A stretch of 64,000 nucleotides of DNA from Sabulicella glaciei (GTDB lineage: Bacteria > Pseudomonadota > Alphaproteobacteria > Acetobacterales > Acetobacteraceae), in assembly GCF_026183895.1 (NCBI RefSeq), contig NZ_JAPFQI010000013.1:1-64000 (forward strand). The letters run 5' to 3'. A program made the translations under genes and the position numbers. Below the pieces are notes generated by a model. The model did no database searches. It was given only the letters and a program-made list of their open reading frames with translations, and was not told where the DNA came from. The stretch's first letter is position 1. Every line of letters begins with the position of its first letter. Shown here in pieces: positions 1 through 8,332 of this stretch.

Positions 1-2343
1 ATCGGCCTCGCGCAGCGCCTCGGCCTCGCGGGACGCCGCCTCAGCGCGGCGGGATTCGGCCCCCTCAGCCTCGGGCGCGGCGGCCGCGCGGCGGGCTTCG
101 GCCTGGCGCAGACGGGTCAGGGCCTGGAGCCGCGCGGCGCCGGAGGCCGCGGCGCCCGGCGCCAACACGAACCCGTCCCAGCGCCACAGCGCCCCGTCGC
201 GCGACACTAGTGCCTGTCCCGGGCGCAGCGCGGCCTGCGTGGCGGCCCCGTCCTCCACCAGTCCGATCTGGCCCAGGGCGCGCGACAATTCCGGCGGGGC
301 TTCCACCAGCGCCGCCAAGGGCTGTGCGCCCGGCGGCAAGGGCGGCGCGTCCTCCAGCGGCGGCAGGGCGCGCCAGAAGCGGTTGCCCTGACCCCGCCCG
401 CCTTCCAGCCCCTCGCCCAGCGCCGCGCCCAGGGCAGCTTCCAGCCCCGCAGGGACCGAAAGGGTGCGGGCGATCGGCTCGGCCTCGCTGCCGCCCTGCG
501 TGGCGGCGCGCAGCCCCTCGCACTCGGCGGCGAGGCGCGACAGGACGGCGCGGGCGGCCTCCGCCGCTTCCCGCGCCGCGCGCGATTCCCTGGCCGCCGC
601 ATCCCTTGCCGCCTCGGCGGCGGCGAGGCGGGCTTCCGCTTCCGCCCTCGCCTCGGCCGCCAGCGCGGCGTCGCGCTCGGCGGGTTCGGGCGGCTCGGCG
701 ACGGGCAGGCGCGCAGCCTCGGCCTCCAGAGCGCGGGCACGGGCTTCCAGGGCGGAGCGGCGCTGCGTGGCGGCTGCACGGGCACGCTCGGCGGCGCCGC
801 GCTCCGTCTCGGCGGCGCGGGCAAGGCGAAGGGCCTCGGCGGCGCGTTCCCCGGCCTCGGCGCGGCGGCGCTCCGCGGCTTCCAGCGCGGCGCGGCAGCG
901 GGCGAGGGTTTCCTCTGCGGTGGCGGTGGCGGTGCTGGCCTCCTCCAGCGCCGCCTCGGGCACCGCATCGGCCTCGGCGCGCGACAGCGCAGCCTCGGCC
1001 TCCGCGCGGCGGGTCCGGGCGCGGGCGGCGCGGCTTTCGGCCAGACCCAGCTCTGCCGCGAGCGCATTGGCCTGGGCCGCGAGGGCGGCGGCGGCTTCCG
1101 TGCGTTCGTGCAGCCGCCCTTCGGCGGTGGCACTCGCCTCGGCGAGGCGCGCGGCCTCCGCTTCGGCCGCTTCCAGCCGCGCCGGCAGGGTGGCGAGGGC
1201 GCCGGCCAGTCCGGCCTCCTCGCGCTGCGCCCGCGTTCCGGCGGCGGCGGCATCCTGCTCCAGACGCGTCGCGTCGGCGGCATCCTCGCGCAGCGCGAGG
1301 AGGGCAACTTCCGCCTCCTCCAGCGCAAGGCGCGCGCGTTCCGCCTCGGCAGCCAAGCCCTCCGCCTCGACGCGGCGGCGTTCCAGCAGGGCGCGGGCCA
1401 AGCCTTCCTCCGCGCGCGGGTCGTGCAGCGCCGCCTCGGCCCGTTCGGCGGCGACGATGGCGGCGGCGGCTTCGATTTCCGCGCGGCGCAGGGTCGCTTC
1501 CCGCTCCGCCAGCGTAGTGCGGGCGGATTCCAGTGCCGCCTCGGCGCGTGCGACCAGCAGGGCGAACCACTCCGCTTCCGCGTTGCGGACCAAGTCGTTC
1601 AGGTTGCGGTAGCGCGCGGCCTGCCGCGCCTGCTTGCGCAGCGAATCCCCCTGCTGCGCCAGCTGCGCCAGCAGGTCCTCCGAACGGCCCAGATTCGCCT
1701 CGGCCTGGCGCAGCTTCAGCTCCGCCTCGTGGCGGCGGGCGCGCAGCCCGGCGATGCCGGCCGCTTCCTCCAGCACGCTGCGCCGCTCCTCGGGCTTGGC
1801 GCCGATCAGCGCCGCGACGCGGCCCTGCGACACCATGCCGGAGGAGCGGGGACCGGAGGCGAGATCCGCGAACATGGTCAGGACATCACGCGCCCGCACC
1901 TCCCGCCCATTGACCCGGTAGGCGGAGCCGGAGCCGCGCTCGATGCGGCGGATCACCTCCAGCTGCGGCGCCTTGTCGTGCGGGGCCGGGCCGACGCCCT
2001 CCGCATCCTCCAGGCTCAGCGTCACCTCGGCGAGGTTGCGCGCCGGGCGGGTGGCGGTGCCGGCGAAGATGACGTCGTCCATCTCGCCGCCGCGGAGCGA
2101 CCGGGCGCTGCTCTCGCCCATGGCCCAGCGCAGCGCCTCGACCACGTTGCTCTTGCCGCAGCCATTGGGACCGACCACCCCCGTCAGCCCCGGCAGCACC
2201 GGCACCTGCACAGGCTCCGCGAAGGACTTGAAGCCGGCGATGCGCAGTCCGGTGAGGGTGGCGGAAAGACGGCGGCGCTCGGCCTCCGCCTCCGTTTCGC
2301 CCTCCTCCGGAACCGGCGCGGGGTGGACCGTTCCTTCGGTCAC
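1..2343 (-). CDS. smc: Chromosome segregation protein SMC, N-terminal part (cut by window edge)
   Basis: This is the ATPase of the SMC-ScpAB condensin that compacts and segregates the chromosome. Reading leftward, a short acidic leader is followed by the ABC head (residues about 30-180) with Walker A GPNGCGKSN at residues 58-66. A very long Ala/Glu/Arg-rich coiled coil follows, then a globular stretch that fits the hinge (roughly residues 600-720, nt 170-560). The second coiled-coil arm, the ABC signature and Walker B lie beyond the left edge. The likely start is GTG at 2341-2343, overlapping the stop of the upstream dsbA-like gene as GTGA, so the two are translationally coupled. Family assignment is secure; the exact start is moderately sure because no ATG precedes the head domain. 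Confidence 0.95.
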   Translation of the reverse strand, partial: MTEGTVHPAPVPEEGETEAEAERRRLSATLTGLRIAGFKSFAEPVQVPVLPGLTGVVGPNGCGKSNVVEALRWAMGESSARSLRGGEMDDVIFAGTATRPARNLAEVTLSLEDAEGVGPAPHDKAPQLEVIRRIERGSGSAYRVNGREVRARDVLTMFADLASGPRSSGMVSQGRVAALIGAKPEERRSVLEEAAGIAGLRARRHEAELKLRQAEANLGRSEDLLAQLAQQGDSLRKQARQAARYRNLNDLVRNAEAEWFALLVARAEAALESARTTLAEREATLRRAEIEAAAAIVAAERAEAALHDPRAEEGLARALLERRRVEAEGLAAEAERARLALEEAEVALLALREDAADATRLEQDAAAAGTRAQREEAGLAGALATLPARLEAAEAEAARLAEASATAEGRLHERTEAAAALAAQANALAAELGLAESRAARARTRRAEAEAALSRAEADAVPEAALEEASTATATAEETLARCRAALEAAERRRAEAGERAAEALRLARAAETERGAAERARAAATQRRSALEARARALEAEAARLPVAEPPEPAERDAALAAEARAEAEARLAAAEAARDAAARESRAAREAAEAARAVLSRLAAECEGLRAATQGGSEAEPIARTLSVPAGLEAALGAALGEGLEGGRGQGNRFWRALPPLEDAPPLPPGAQPLAALVEAPPELSRALGQIGLVEDGAATQAALRPGQALVSRDGALWRWDGFVLAPGAAASGAARLQALTRLRQAEARRAAAAPEAEGAESRRAEAASREAEALREAD

Positions 2344-2939
2344 GCGCGCGGGGCGTCCTGCACGGCCTGCTGGAAGCGGGCGAAGTCGAGCCCACCGGTA
2401 TGTAGGCGCGAGTTGAACAGGAAGGACGGCGTGGCGGTGATGTTGTGGCGGCGCACCGCCTCCTGCCGCCCCTCGAACACCGCGCGGCGCAGCGCCTCGT
2501 CCCCCACGGCCTTGTCGAAATCGGGGCGCGACATCCCGGCCATGGCGGCGAGGCGCGCCAGTTCCTCCAGCTGCCGCCCCTCGGCATAGGCCCAGCGGTT
2601 CTGGATCTGGAACAGGATAGTGATGAAGCCCTCGTAGCGCTCCGCCGGCAGGGAACGGGCGACGCAGGCGGCGGCGAGGGCGACGCCGTCCAGCGGGAAG
2701 TCGCGCCAGACGAGGCGCACGCGGCCCGTCTCGACCAGCTTGCTCTTCACCTCGGGCCAGACGGTGTTGTGGAAGGTCGCGCAGTGGCCGCAGGTCAAGG
2801 AGAAGAATTCCTGCACCACCACGGGGGCATCGGCGCGCCCCGCCTCACGGACGGCGAGGCGCGGGTCCCCCTGGGCGAAAGCGGGGGCGGCCGGGACGGC
2901 AAGGGCCAGGGCGGCAAGGGAACGGCGGGTGAGGGTCAT
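2340..2939 (-). CDS. DsbA-family periplasmic thiol:disulfide oxidoreductase
   Basis: 199 residues. An N-terminal export signal with twin arginine (TRRSLAALALAV, cleavage near AFAQ) leads to a thioredoxin fold with active site C50-G-H-C53. The helical insertion of DsbA follows, and a cis-Pro loop TATPSF lies near the C terminus. It should oxidise or handle thiols of secreted proteins in the periplasm. It sits between dciA and smc, the order found in many alphaproteobacteria, and its TGA overlaps the smc GTG. Length and motifs match DsbA/Com1-like proteins, but whether it is a primary oxidase or a disulfide exchanger with a narrower client set cannot be told from sequence. Confidence 0.9.
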   Translation of the reverse strand: MTLTRRSLAALALAVPAAPAFAQGDPRLAVREAGRADAPVVVQEFFSLTCGHCATFHNTVWPEVKSKLVETGRVRLVWRDFPLDGVALAAACVARSLPAERYEGFITILFQIQNRWAYAEGRQLEELARLAAMAGMSRPDFDKAVGDEALRRAVFEGRQEAVRRHNITATPSFLFNSRLHTGGLDFARFQQAVQDAPRA

Positions 2940-2995
2940 CGGGGGCCTCCAATTCGGCGGAACATCTGGCGCAGGGGGCAGGGGCTGTCCAGCGA

Positions 2996-3550
2996 TCAGG
3001 GGCGGCGGGCCAGGACGCCGCGCGCCAAGCGGGCCAGCGCCGCCTGGAGATCGCCTTCCGGAAGGTCGCGCACCGCCTGCGGAACCGGCCCGGGCTCGGG
3101 CCGCGCCGGTCGGGCGGGCGGGACGAGGCGCGGGGCGCGCTGCACGAAGGCCAGCTTGCGGATGGCGGAGCGGCCGAGGGCGGCGTTCAGCCGCTCCACG
3201 AGGACCGGGGCCATCAGCCCGATCTCCATTGCCGCCGGGCCGGTGCAAGCCAGGGTGAGCGTGCCGGCGGAAAGCCGCACCGGCTCGGCCATCGCGGCCA
3301 GGGCGGGGCCAGCCAGCTTCGGCCAGTCGGCTAGGATCTGCGCGGATTCCGGGGAGCGCTTGCGGAAGCTGGGCCGGGTGAGGCGCGGGATCAGCGCGCC
3401 CAGCTCTAGCGTGCGGAAGCTCCGCTCGGGAATGGGCGGCGCGAGGGGGATGCTGGCCCGCGCCGGGCGCACCGGCGCGCCGAGCGGCTTGAGGTCCTTG
3501 CTGAACACCCCCCTGGACGGGGCCGCGTCTTCCGTGTTGTCCCCAGCCAT
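2996..3550 (-). CDS. DciA/DUF721 family protein (putative replicative helicase loader)
   Basis: 184 residues with the DUF721/DciA fold at about residues 45-135: the ELG..IPRLTRPSFRKRSPE entry, ILADWPKLAGP, then the beta-rich section with LTLACTGPAAMEIGLM. DciA is the ancestral loader or operator of DnaB helicase in bacteria lacking DnaC/DnaI. The C terminus is Pro/Arg-rich and probably disordered. The ATG at 3550-3548 overlaps the divergent mutY ATG (shared CATG). An in-frame GTG at codon 15 is an alternative start, because the conserved domain begins only near residue 45. The family call is good; helicase loading is inferred from the family. Confidence 0.8.
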   Translation of the reverse strand: MAGDNTEDAAPSRGVFSKDLKPLGAPVRPARASIPLAPPIPERSFRTLELGALIPRLTRPSFRKRSPESAQILADWPKLAGPALAAMAEPVRLSAGTLTLACTGPAAMEIGLMAPVLVERLNAALGRSAIRKLAFVQRAPRLVPPARPARPEPGPVPQAVRDLPEGDLQAALARLARGVLARRP

Positions 3551-4568
3551 GGCGCGCGCCGAATCCCTCCTTCACTGGTATGACCGGCATCGCCGACGCC
3601 TGCCCTGGCGCGACGCGCCCGCCCCCGATCCATACCGCATATGGGTCAGCGAGGTCATGCTTCAGCAGACCACGGTGGCAGCGGTGGGGCCACGCTACGC
3701 CCGCTTCCTGGCGCGCTTCCCCGATGTGGGGAGGCTCGCGGCCGCAGATTGGGCCGAACTGGCGGAGGAATGGGCCGGGCTTGGCTACTATGCGCGGGCG
3801 CGCAACCTCCACGCCGCCGCCAAGGAGGTCGCCGCGAAGGGCTGGCCGGGCGACGCCGCCGGGTGGCGCGCCTTGCCGGGGGTGGGCGCCTACACCGCCG
3901 CCGCCGTTGCCGCCATCGCCCTGAATGAGGCGGTGGTGCCGGTAGATGGCAACGTGGAGCGGGTGCTGTCCCGCGTCTTCGCCATCGAGACCCCCCTGCC
4001 CCGCTCGCGGCCCGAGATCGGCCGGCACGCCGCGTCCTTCATGGAACAGGAGGCGGCGCGGGCGCGACCGGGCGACTTCGCCCAGGCGCTGTTCGACCTG
4101 GGCGCGACGATCTGCACCCCGCGCCGCCCCGCCTGCGCCCTGTGCCCCTGGCGGGAGGAGTGCGAGGCGTTCCGCCGGGGCATCCAGGACACGCTGCCGG
4201 TGAAGCCGCCCAAGGCGGCGCGCGGCGCGATCTTCGGCGTGCATTTCGCCCTTTTTGACCGCGAAGGGCGGGTCGGCCTGCTGCGGCGCCCCGAGGGCGG
4301 GCTGCTTGGCGGGATGCCCGCCCTGCCCGGCACGCCCTGGCGCGCCGAACCGTGGGAGGATGCGGAGGCTCTGCCCCACGCCCCCGCCCCGGCGCCCTGG
4401 CGCCCCTGCCCGGGCGAGGCGCGGCACGGCTTCACCCATCGCGACCTGTCCATGCGCCTGTTCCGCGCCGAGGCCGACTCGATGCCCGAGGGGCTGGAAG
4501 CGGTCTCGCTCGACCGCGCGGGGGCCATCCTGCCGGGGGCGATGCGGAAGCTGCTCGACCTGCTGTGA
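3549..4568 (+). CDS. mutY: A/G-specific adenine DNA glycosylase MutY
   Basis: 339 residues. It removes adenine mispaired with 8-oxoguanine during base-excision repair. The catalytic core shows SEVMLQQT with E35, the helix-hairpin-helix LPGVGAYTAAAV, and catalytic D133 in VDGNVERVLSR. A [4Fe-4S] loop has C189-x6-C196-x2-C199-x5-C205. The C-terminal Nudix-like domain keeps FTHRDL, the 8-oxoG reading loop. All catalytic features are present and the length is usual. The start overlaps that of divergent dciA, so its ribosome-binding region lies inside dciA codons. The frame stays open upstream, so a longer start cannot be excluded, but homologues begin here. Confidence 0.96.
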   Translation: MARAESLLHWYDRHRRRLPWRDAPAPDPYRIWVSEVMLQQTTVAAVGPRYARFLARFPDVGRLAAADWAELAEEWAGLGYYARARNLHAAAKEVAAKGWPGDAAGWRALPGVGAYTAAAVAAIALNEAVVPVDGNVERVLSRVFAIETPLPRSRPEIGRHAASFMEQEAARARPGDFAQALFDLGATICTPRRPACALCPWREECEAFRRGIQDTLPVKPPKAARGAIFGVHFALFDREGRVGLLRRPEGGLLGGMPALPGTPWRAEPWEDAEALPHAPAPAPWRPCPGEARHGFTHRDLSMRLFRAEADSMPEGLEAVSLDRAGAILPGAMRKLLDLL

Positions 4569-4571
4569 CGG

Positions 4572-4946
4572 TCAGCCCGCCACGCGCCGCTCCACCCGGC
4601 GCAGCACGGCGCAAAGGCGGGAGAAGCCGAGCCAGAACGGGCCGTGTCCCGGCACCTGGTCGGCGTCGCGTCCCGCCAGAAGCGGCTCGCCCCGCCGCAG
4701 CAGGGTGAGGCGCGCTTCCATCCGGCCGCGCATGTTCTCCAGAAAGGCGTCGGAGGCGGAGAGATACTGCTGCAGCAGCTCGGCCACCGTTTCCGTCTCG
4801 GCGGAGGAACGGCCGGCGGCGGTGAAGCGCTTCAATCCGCGCGCCTCCGCGGCCATGGCGAGATGCAGCCGGTGCAGCTCGCCGAGGAGGCGGGCGCAGC
4901 GGGCGCGCGCCTCGCGGATTTCCTCGGGGTTCGGGGCGGCGTCCAT
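4572..4946 (-). CDS. Hypothetical small helical protein
   Basis: 124 residues, convergent with mutY (3-bp gap) and upstream of the ChaC-type gene on the same strand. It is rich in Ala, Arg, Leu and Glu and predicted almost wholly helical, with no signal peptide or membrane segment. It contains heptad-like Leu spacing (ARLLGELHRLHLAMA) and one aromatic patch, GPFWLGF. I do not recognise the family. The codon pattern (GC-rich third positions in this frame) and the otherwise empty gap support a real gene. Confidence 0.55.
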   Translation of the reverse strand: MDAAPNPEEIREARARCARLLGELHRLHLAMAAEARGLKRFTAAGRSSAETETVAELLQQYLSASDAFLENMRGRMEARLTLLRRGEPLLAGRDADQVPGHGPFWLGFSRLCAVLRRVERRVAG

Positions 4947-4970
4947 GCCGCGAGGATGCGCCCCGCTATG

Positions 4971-5501
4971 TTAACCGGGACTTGCCGCCAGCCTTCTCGC
5001 GATGCCCTCCAGCCCCGCGTCGCGCAGCCCGAGGGCGCGCAGCTGTTCCAGCGTGTTCAGCAGGTAGTCGCGGTTGGAGCCGGCCTGCCCCATCCCGGCG
5101 CCGATCACCCGCGCCGCCGTGTCGGGGCAGGGGCGTGCATAGGCGGGGTGGGCGCGGTCGGCCACGTAGGTCACGGCGCGCAGCGTCGCGCCGGAGGCGA
5201 GGCGCACGGGCAGGAGGCGGCGGTGATACACCGTCTCGCCATGGGGGTTCTCCCGCTCGTCGAGATAGGCGAGCGTCGCGTCCGCGTGCTCCGGGGCGAC
5301 GCGGAACACGACGCCGTGGCAGGAGCCGCCGCGGTCGAGCCCAAGCACGAGGCCCGGCCGTTCCGGCGTGCCGCGATACAGGCGCGACCACAGGCAGAAG
5401 CGGCGATGGAAGCCGCGCAGCAGCCCTGGCTCGCGCGAAACGAAGGGAAAGCCGGGCCGCCAGATCAGCGAGCCATAGGCGAAGACGTGCAATGGGGACA
5501 T
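4971..5501 (-). CDS. Gamma-glutamylcyclotransferase, ChaC family
   Basis: 176 residues. It is expected to cleave glutathione to 5-oxoproline and Cys-Gly in the cytosol. The signature VFAYGSLIWRPGF at residues 6-18 is the substrate-binding YGSL loop of the ChaC/GGCT fold. The catalytic glutamate is probably in LDERENPHGE, and YVADRAHPAYA and GSNRDYLLNTLEQL are typical of ChaC. The ATG at 5501 places the signature at the family-usual distance; a second in-frame ATG at 5546 would add 15 residues. It is divergent from the DUF2125 gene. Confidence 0.88.
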   Translation of the reverse strand: MSPLHVFAYGSLIWRPGFPFVSREPGLLRGFHRRFCLWSRLYRGTPERPGLVLGLDRGGSCHGVVFRVAPEHADATLAYLDERENPHGETVYHRRLLPVRLASGATLRAVTYVADRAHPAYARPCPDTAARVIGAGMGQAGSNRDYLLNTLEQLRALGLRDAGLEGIARRLAASPG

Positions 5502-5544
5502 GCGGCGCTTTGCGAGGAAACCACGACGGTCTAACCCCAACCCC

Positions 5545-6456
5545 ATGTCGAGAAAATGGCCGTTCCTGCTCCTCCTGTTCATCCTCCTGGGGGGCGGTGG
5601 GGCCTTTGCCTGGCAGGCGATGCTGGGCCGGATGGAGCGCGCGCTGGAAGCGTGGGCCGAGGCGCGCCGCGCCGAGGGCTGGCGCGTCGTCCATGATGCG
5701 CCGCGTCGCGGCCCCCTGCCCTGGCGGCCGGAAGTGACCCTGCCGGATTTCGAGGCCGCCTCGCCGCTCGGGCTGGGCGTTCGCGCCGAGCGGCTTTCCA
5801 TTGCCGTGCTGCCCTGGGAGCCGCGGACCGCGCTGCTTTCGCCCGGCGGCGATGTGGCGCTTCGCGCGGGGGGCGACTGGTTCCCGCTGCGCACCGCCGA
5901 TCTGGAAGGCCGCGCCGCGCTGGACGGCTCCGACCTGCTTTGGCTGGGGGAGGACGTGGCGCTGGGCACGGTGGAGGCGCGGCGCATCGCCCTGCGCTGG
6001 CGTGACCGCCACCTCACCGCGACCGCGGAGGGGGCGCGGAGCGGGCCGGTCCAGCTTGACCTCGTTTCCGCGCTGCTGCGCTCCGACGCGCCGCTTTCCT
6101 CGCCCGAGGCGTTTCGCGCCGCTGGCGGCCAGGTGCAGATCGTCCGGCTGGAAGCGCGGCGCGCCGAGGCCGCGCTCGAGGCGACGGGGAGCATCGCGCT
6201 GGACGCGGCCTTGCAGCCCGAAGGACGTGGCGGCCTCGTCCTGCTGAACCCGGCGGACGGCGTGCGCGTGCTGCGCGATGCCGGGATGCTGCCGCCGGCC
6301 GCCGCCGCCTCGCTCGCCATCGTGGCGCAGATCGGCGCGCGGGTGCCGGAGGGCGGCGGGGCGCCGCGCCTCGACCTGCCCTGGGAATTGCGCGGCGGGC
6401 GGCTTTCGGCGGCGCGCTTTCCTGTCGCCAGCGTCCCGCCGGTTTCCTGGCGCTGA
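5545..6456 (+). CDS. DUF2125 domain-containing membrane-anchored protein
   Basis: 303 residues. One N-terminal membrane segment (KWPFLLLLFILLGGGGAFAW) acts as uncleaved anchor or signal. A periplasmic domain follows, with DUF2125-like features: a short helix, PLPWRPEVTLPDF near residue 60, and repeated beta strands with GLGVRAERLSIAVLPWEPR. DUF2125 proteins are alphaproteobacterial and of unknown biochemical function, resembling AsmA-like beta-rich domains. The start ATG at 5545 directly precedes the hydrophobic segment; an upstream in-frame ATG at 5500 would overlap the divergent ChaC gene. Confidence 0.72.
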   Translation: MSRKWPFLLLLFILLGGGGAFAWQAMLGRMERALEAWAEARRAEGWRVVHDAPRRGPLPWRPEVTLPDFEAASPLGLGVRAERLSIAVLPWEPRTALLSPGGDVALRAGGDWFPLRTADLEGRAALDGSDLLWLGEDVALGTVEARRIALRWRDRHLTATAEGARSGPVQLDLVSALLRSDAPLSSPEAFRAAGGQVQIVRLEARRAEAALEATGSIALDAALQPEGRGGLVLLNPADGVRVLRDAGMLPPAAAASLAIVAQIGARVPEGGGAPRLDLPWELRGGRLSAARFPVASVPPVSWR

Positions 6457-6553
6457 CACCCACCCCATGACAGGCGCCGCGCACGGTGCCTAAGCTGCCC
6501 TCCCAAAGGCGCCGGGTCGTGAAGCGCCGGCATCGCACAGGGAGGATCCATCC

Positions 6554-7504
6554 ATGACAACCACGCGACGCGCCCTGCTGGCCCTGCCGCTCCTCGCGGC
6601 CCCGGCCCTCGCCCAGGGCTGGCGGCCCGAACGCCCGATCGAGATCGTGGTGGGCTTCGTCGCGGGCGGCGCGACCGACCTCGACGCCCGCCTCCTGGCG
6701 CGCTTCCTGGAGCCGCGGCTGGGCGTGCCCGTGGTGGTGCAGAACCGCCCCGGCGCGGGCGGCGAGGTGGCGCTGGCCGCCGTCGCGCGGGCGCGCCCGG
6801 ACGGGCACGTCATCGGCACCACCAACATGCCCGGCCTGCTCACCATCCCGATCGAGCGGCAGGCGCAGTTCAAGCTGGACGATTTCGCGCCGGTGGCGAA
6901 CGTGATCACCGACCCCTCCGCCGTGTCCGTCCCGACCGCGAGCCCGGTGCGCGACTTCGCCGGGCTTCTGGAACGGGCGCGGCGGGAGCCTGAATCCGTG
7001 TCCTTCGGCACGCCCGGCATCGGCACGGACGACCACCTGCTGATGTTCCTGCTGCAACGCGCGGCGGGGCTGCGCTTCAACCACGTGGGCTTCGCGGGCG
7101 ACCCGCAGATCCGCACCGCGATGATGGCGGGGCAGATCCAGGCCTCGGGCCTCAACCTCGGCTACCTGCTGGCCAATCCTGAGGGGGTGCGGCTTCTCGC
7201 CCAGGCCGGGCCGCGCCGGTCCCGCTTCGCGCCTGACCTGCCGACCCTGCGCGAGCAGGGCCTGGCGGTCGAGATGGCGAGCGAGCGCGGCCTCGTCATG
7301 CCCGCCGCCACCCCGGCCCCGGCCCTGGCCCGCATCCGTGACGCGGTGGCCGAAACCATGGCCGATCCCGAATTCGCCCGCGCCGTCGAGCAGCGCTTCT
7401 GCGAGGTGAAGAACGAGGTGGGCGAGCCCTGGTTCGCGCGGCTGCGCGAGGAGGAGCGCGGCTGGCGGCGCTTCTGGTCCGAGACGCCGTGGAGGCAGGG
7501 CTGA
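6554..7504 (+). CDS. Bug/TctC-family tripartite tricarboxylate transporter receptor
   Basis: 316 residues. A signal peptide (TTTRRALLALPLLAAPALAQ) and a mature periplasmic-binding fold with RPIEIVVGFVAGGATDLDARLLA and VVQNRPGAGGEVA mark the Bug family, which binds carboxylated ligands for TTT carriers. GGAGGA at about 6541-6546 is a good ribosome-binding site. No TctA/TctB membrane genes are nearby, as is usual for the expanded Bug families of Acetobacteraceae and Bordetella. It ends in TGATG overlapping the next gene, an SDR dehydrogenase, suggesting that ligand capture and oxidation are co-expressed. The ligand cannot be predicted. Confidence 0.9.
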   Translation: MTTTRRALLALPLLAAPALAQGWRPERPIEIVVGFVAGGATDLDARLLARFLEPRLGVPVVVQNRPGAGGEVALAAVARARPDGHVIGTTNMPGLLTIPIERQAQFKLDDFAPVANVITDPSAVSVPTASPVRDFAGLLERARREPESVSFGTPGIGTDDHLLMFLLQRAAGLRFNHVGFAGDPQIRTAMMAGQIQASGLNLGYLLANPEGVRLLAQAGPRRSRFAPDLPTLREQGLAVEMASERGLVMPAATPAPALARIRDAVAETMADPEFARAVEQRFCEVKNEVGEPWFARLREEERGWRRFWSETPWRQG

Positions 7505-8301
7505 TGGGGCGTCTCGCGGGCAAGCGCGTCCTCATCCTCGGCGCCGGATCGGTGGGCGAGGGGATCGGCAACGGGCGCGCCATGGCGCTGCTCTTCGCGC
7601 GCGAAGGGGCGCAATGCGCCTGCGTGGACCTGCGCATCGAGGCGGCGGAGGAAACCACCGCGCTGATCGCGAAGGAGGGCGGGCAGGCCTTGGCGCTGTC
7701 CGCCGACGTCACGAAGGAGGAGGAGGTGCAGCGCGTCGTGGACGCGACGGTCGCCGCCTTCGGGCGCATCGACATCCTGGTGAACAACGTGGGCGGCTCC
7801 GTCCCCGGCGGGCCGGAGGAACTGACGCCCGAGGCGTGGCACGCGCAGTTCCACCACAACCTCCACTACGTCCACCTCTCGACGCGCGCCGTGCTGCCGC
7901 TGATGCGCGCGCAGGGCGGCGGCGCGATCGTGAACCTGTCCTCCGTCGCGGCGCTGCGGCACATCGGCACCGACCTGATGGCCTATGCCGCGTCCAAGTC
8001 CGGCGTGATGGCGCTGTCGCGCATGATCGCGGTGCGCTACGCGCCGCACGGAATCCGCTGCAACGTGGTGGTGCCAGGGCTGATGCACACGCCGCTGGTG
8101 GAGGCGCGCCTCGCCGGTCAGCGCACGGGCGGCGACGTGGCCGCCATCGTGGCGAAGCGCAACGCCCAGCCCGCCATGGGCCGCATGGGCGATGCGTGGG
8201 ACGTGGCCTACGCCGCGCTGTTCCTCGCCTCCGACGAGGCGAAATACGTGACGGGAGCGGAGATCGTGGTGGATGGCGGGCTGACGCTGATGACGCGTTG
8301 A
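7504..8301 (+). CDS. Short-chain dehydrogenase/reductase (SDR)
   Basis: 265 residues, classical SDR. The nucleotide-binding turn is GAGSVGEGIGNG, a variant of TGxxxGxG with extra spacing. NNVGG replaces NNAG, with catalytic Ser near S147 and Y161-x3-K165 in YAASKSG. It is an NAD(P)-dependent oxidoreductase of unknown substrate. Its ATG overlaps the stop of the upstream Bug receptor (TGATG), so it is translationally coupled. A GSVGEGIGNG-type glycine loop is common in SDRs encoded beside TTT/TRAP uptake genes, hinting at catabolism of an imported hydroxy acid, but that is inference. Confidence 0.9.
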   Translation: MGRLAGKRVLILGAGSVGEGIGNGRAMALLFAREGAQCACVDLRIEAAEETTALIAKEGGQALALSADVTKEEEVQRVVDATVAAFGRIDILVNNVGGSVPGGPEELTPEAWHAQFHHNLHYVHLSTRAVLPLMRAQGGGAIVNLSSVAALRHIGTDLMAYAASKSGVMALSRMIAVRYAPHGIRCNVVVPGLMHTPLVEARLAGQRTGGDVAAIVAKRNAQPAMGRMGDAWDVAYAALFLASDEAKYVTGAEIVVDGGLTLMTR

Positions 8302-8332
8302 GACGGGGCGCCACCCGGCCTAGAACGGGCCG

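Noticed and set aside
65-1612. Long plus-strand and alternative-frame reading frames opposite smc
   Set aside because: They are extremely Arg/Pro/Gly- or Ala/Ser-rich artefacts of GC-rich coding DNA read in the wrong frame; the minus-strand frame gives a textbook SMC head and coiled coil.
5544-5547. A second CATG where longer ChaC and DUF2125 starts would overlap, like dciA/mutY
   Set aside because: The ChaC family signature fits the internal ATG at 5501 better, so the overlap is probably not used.
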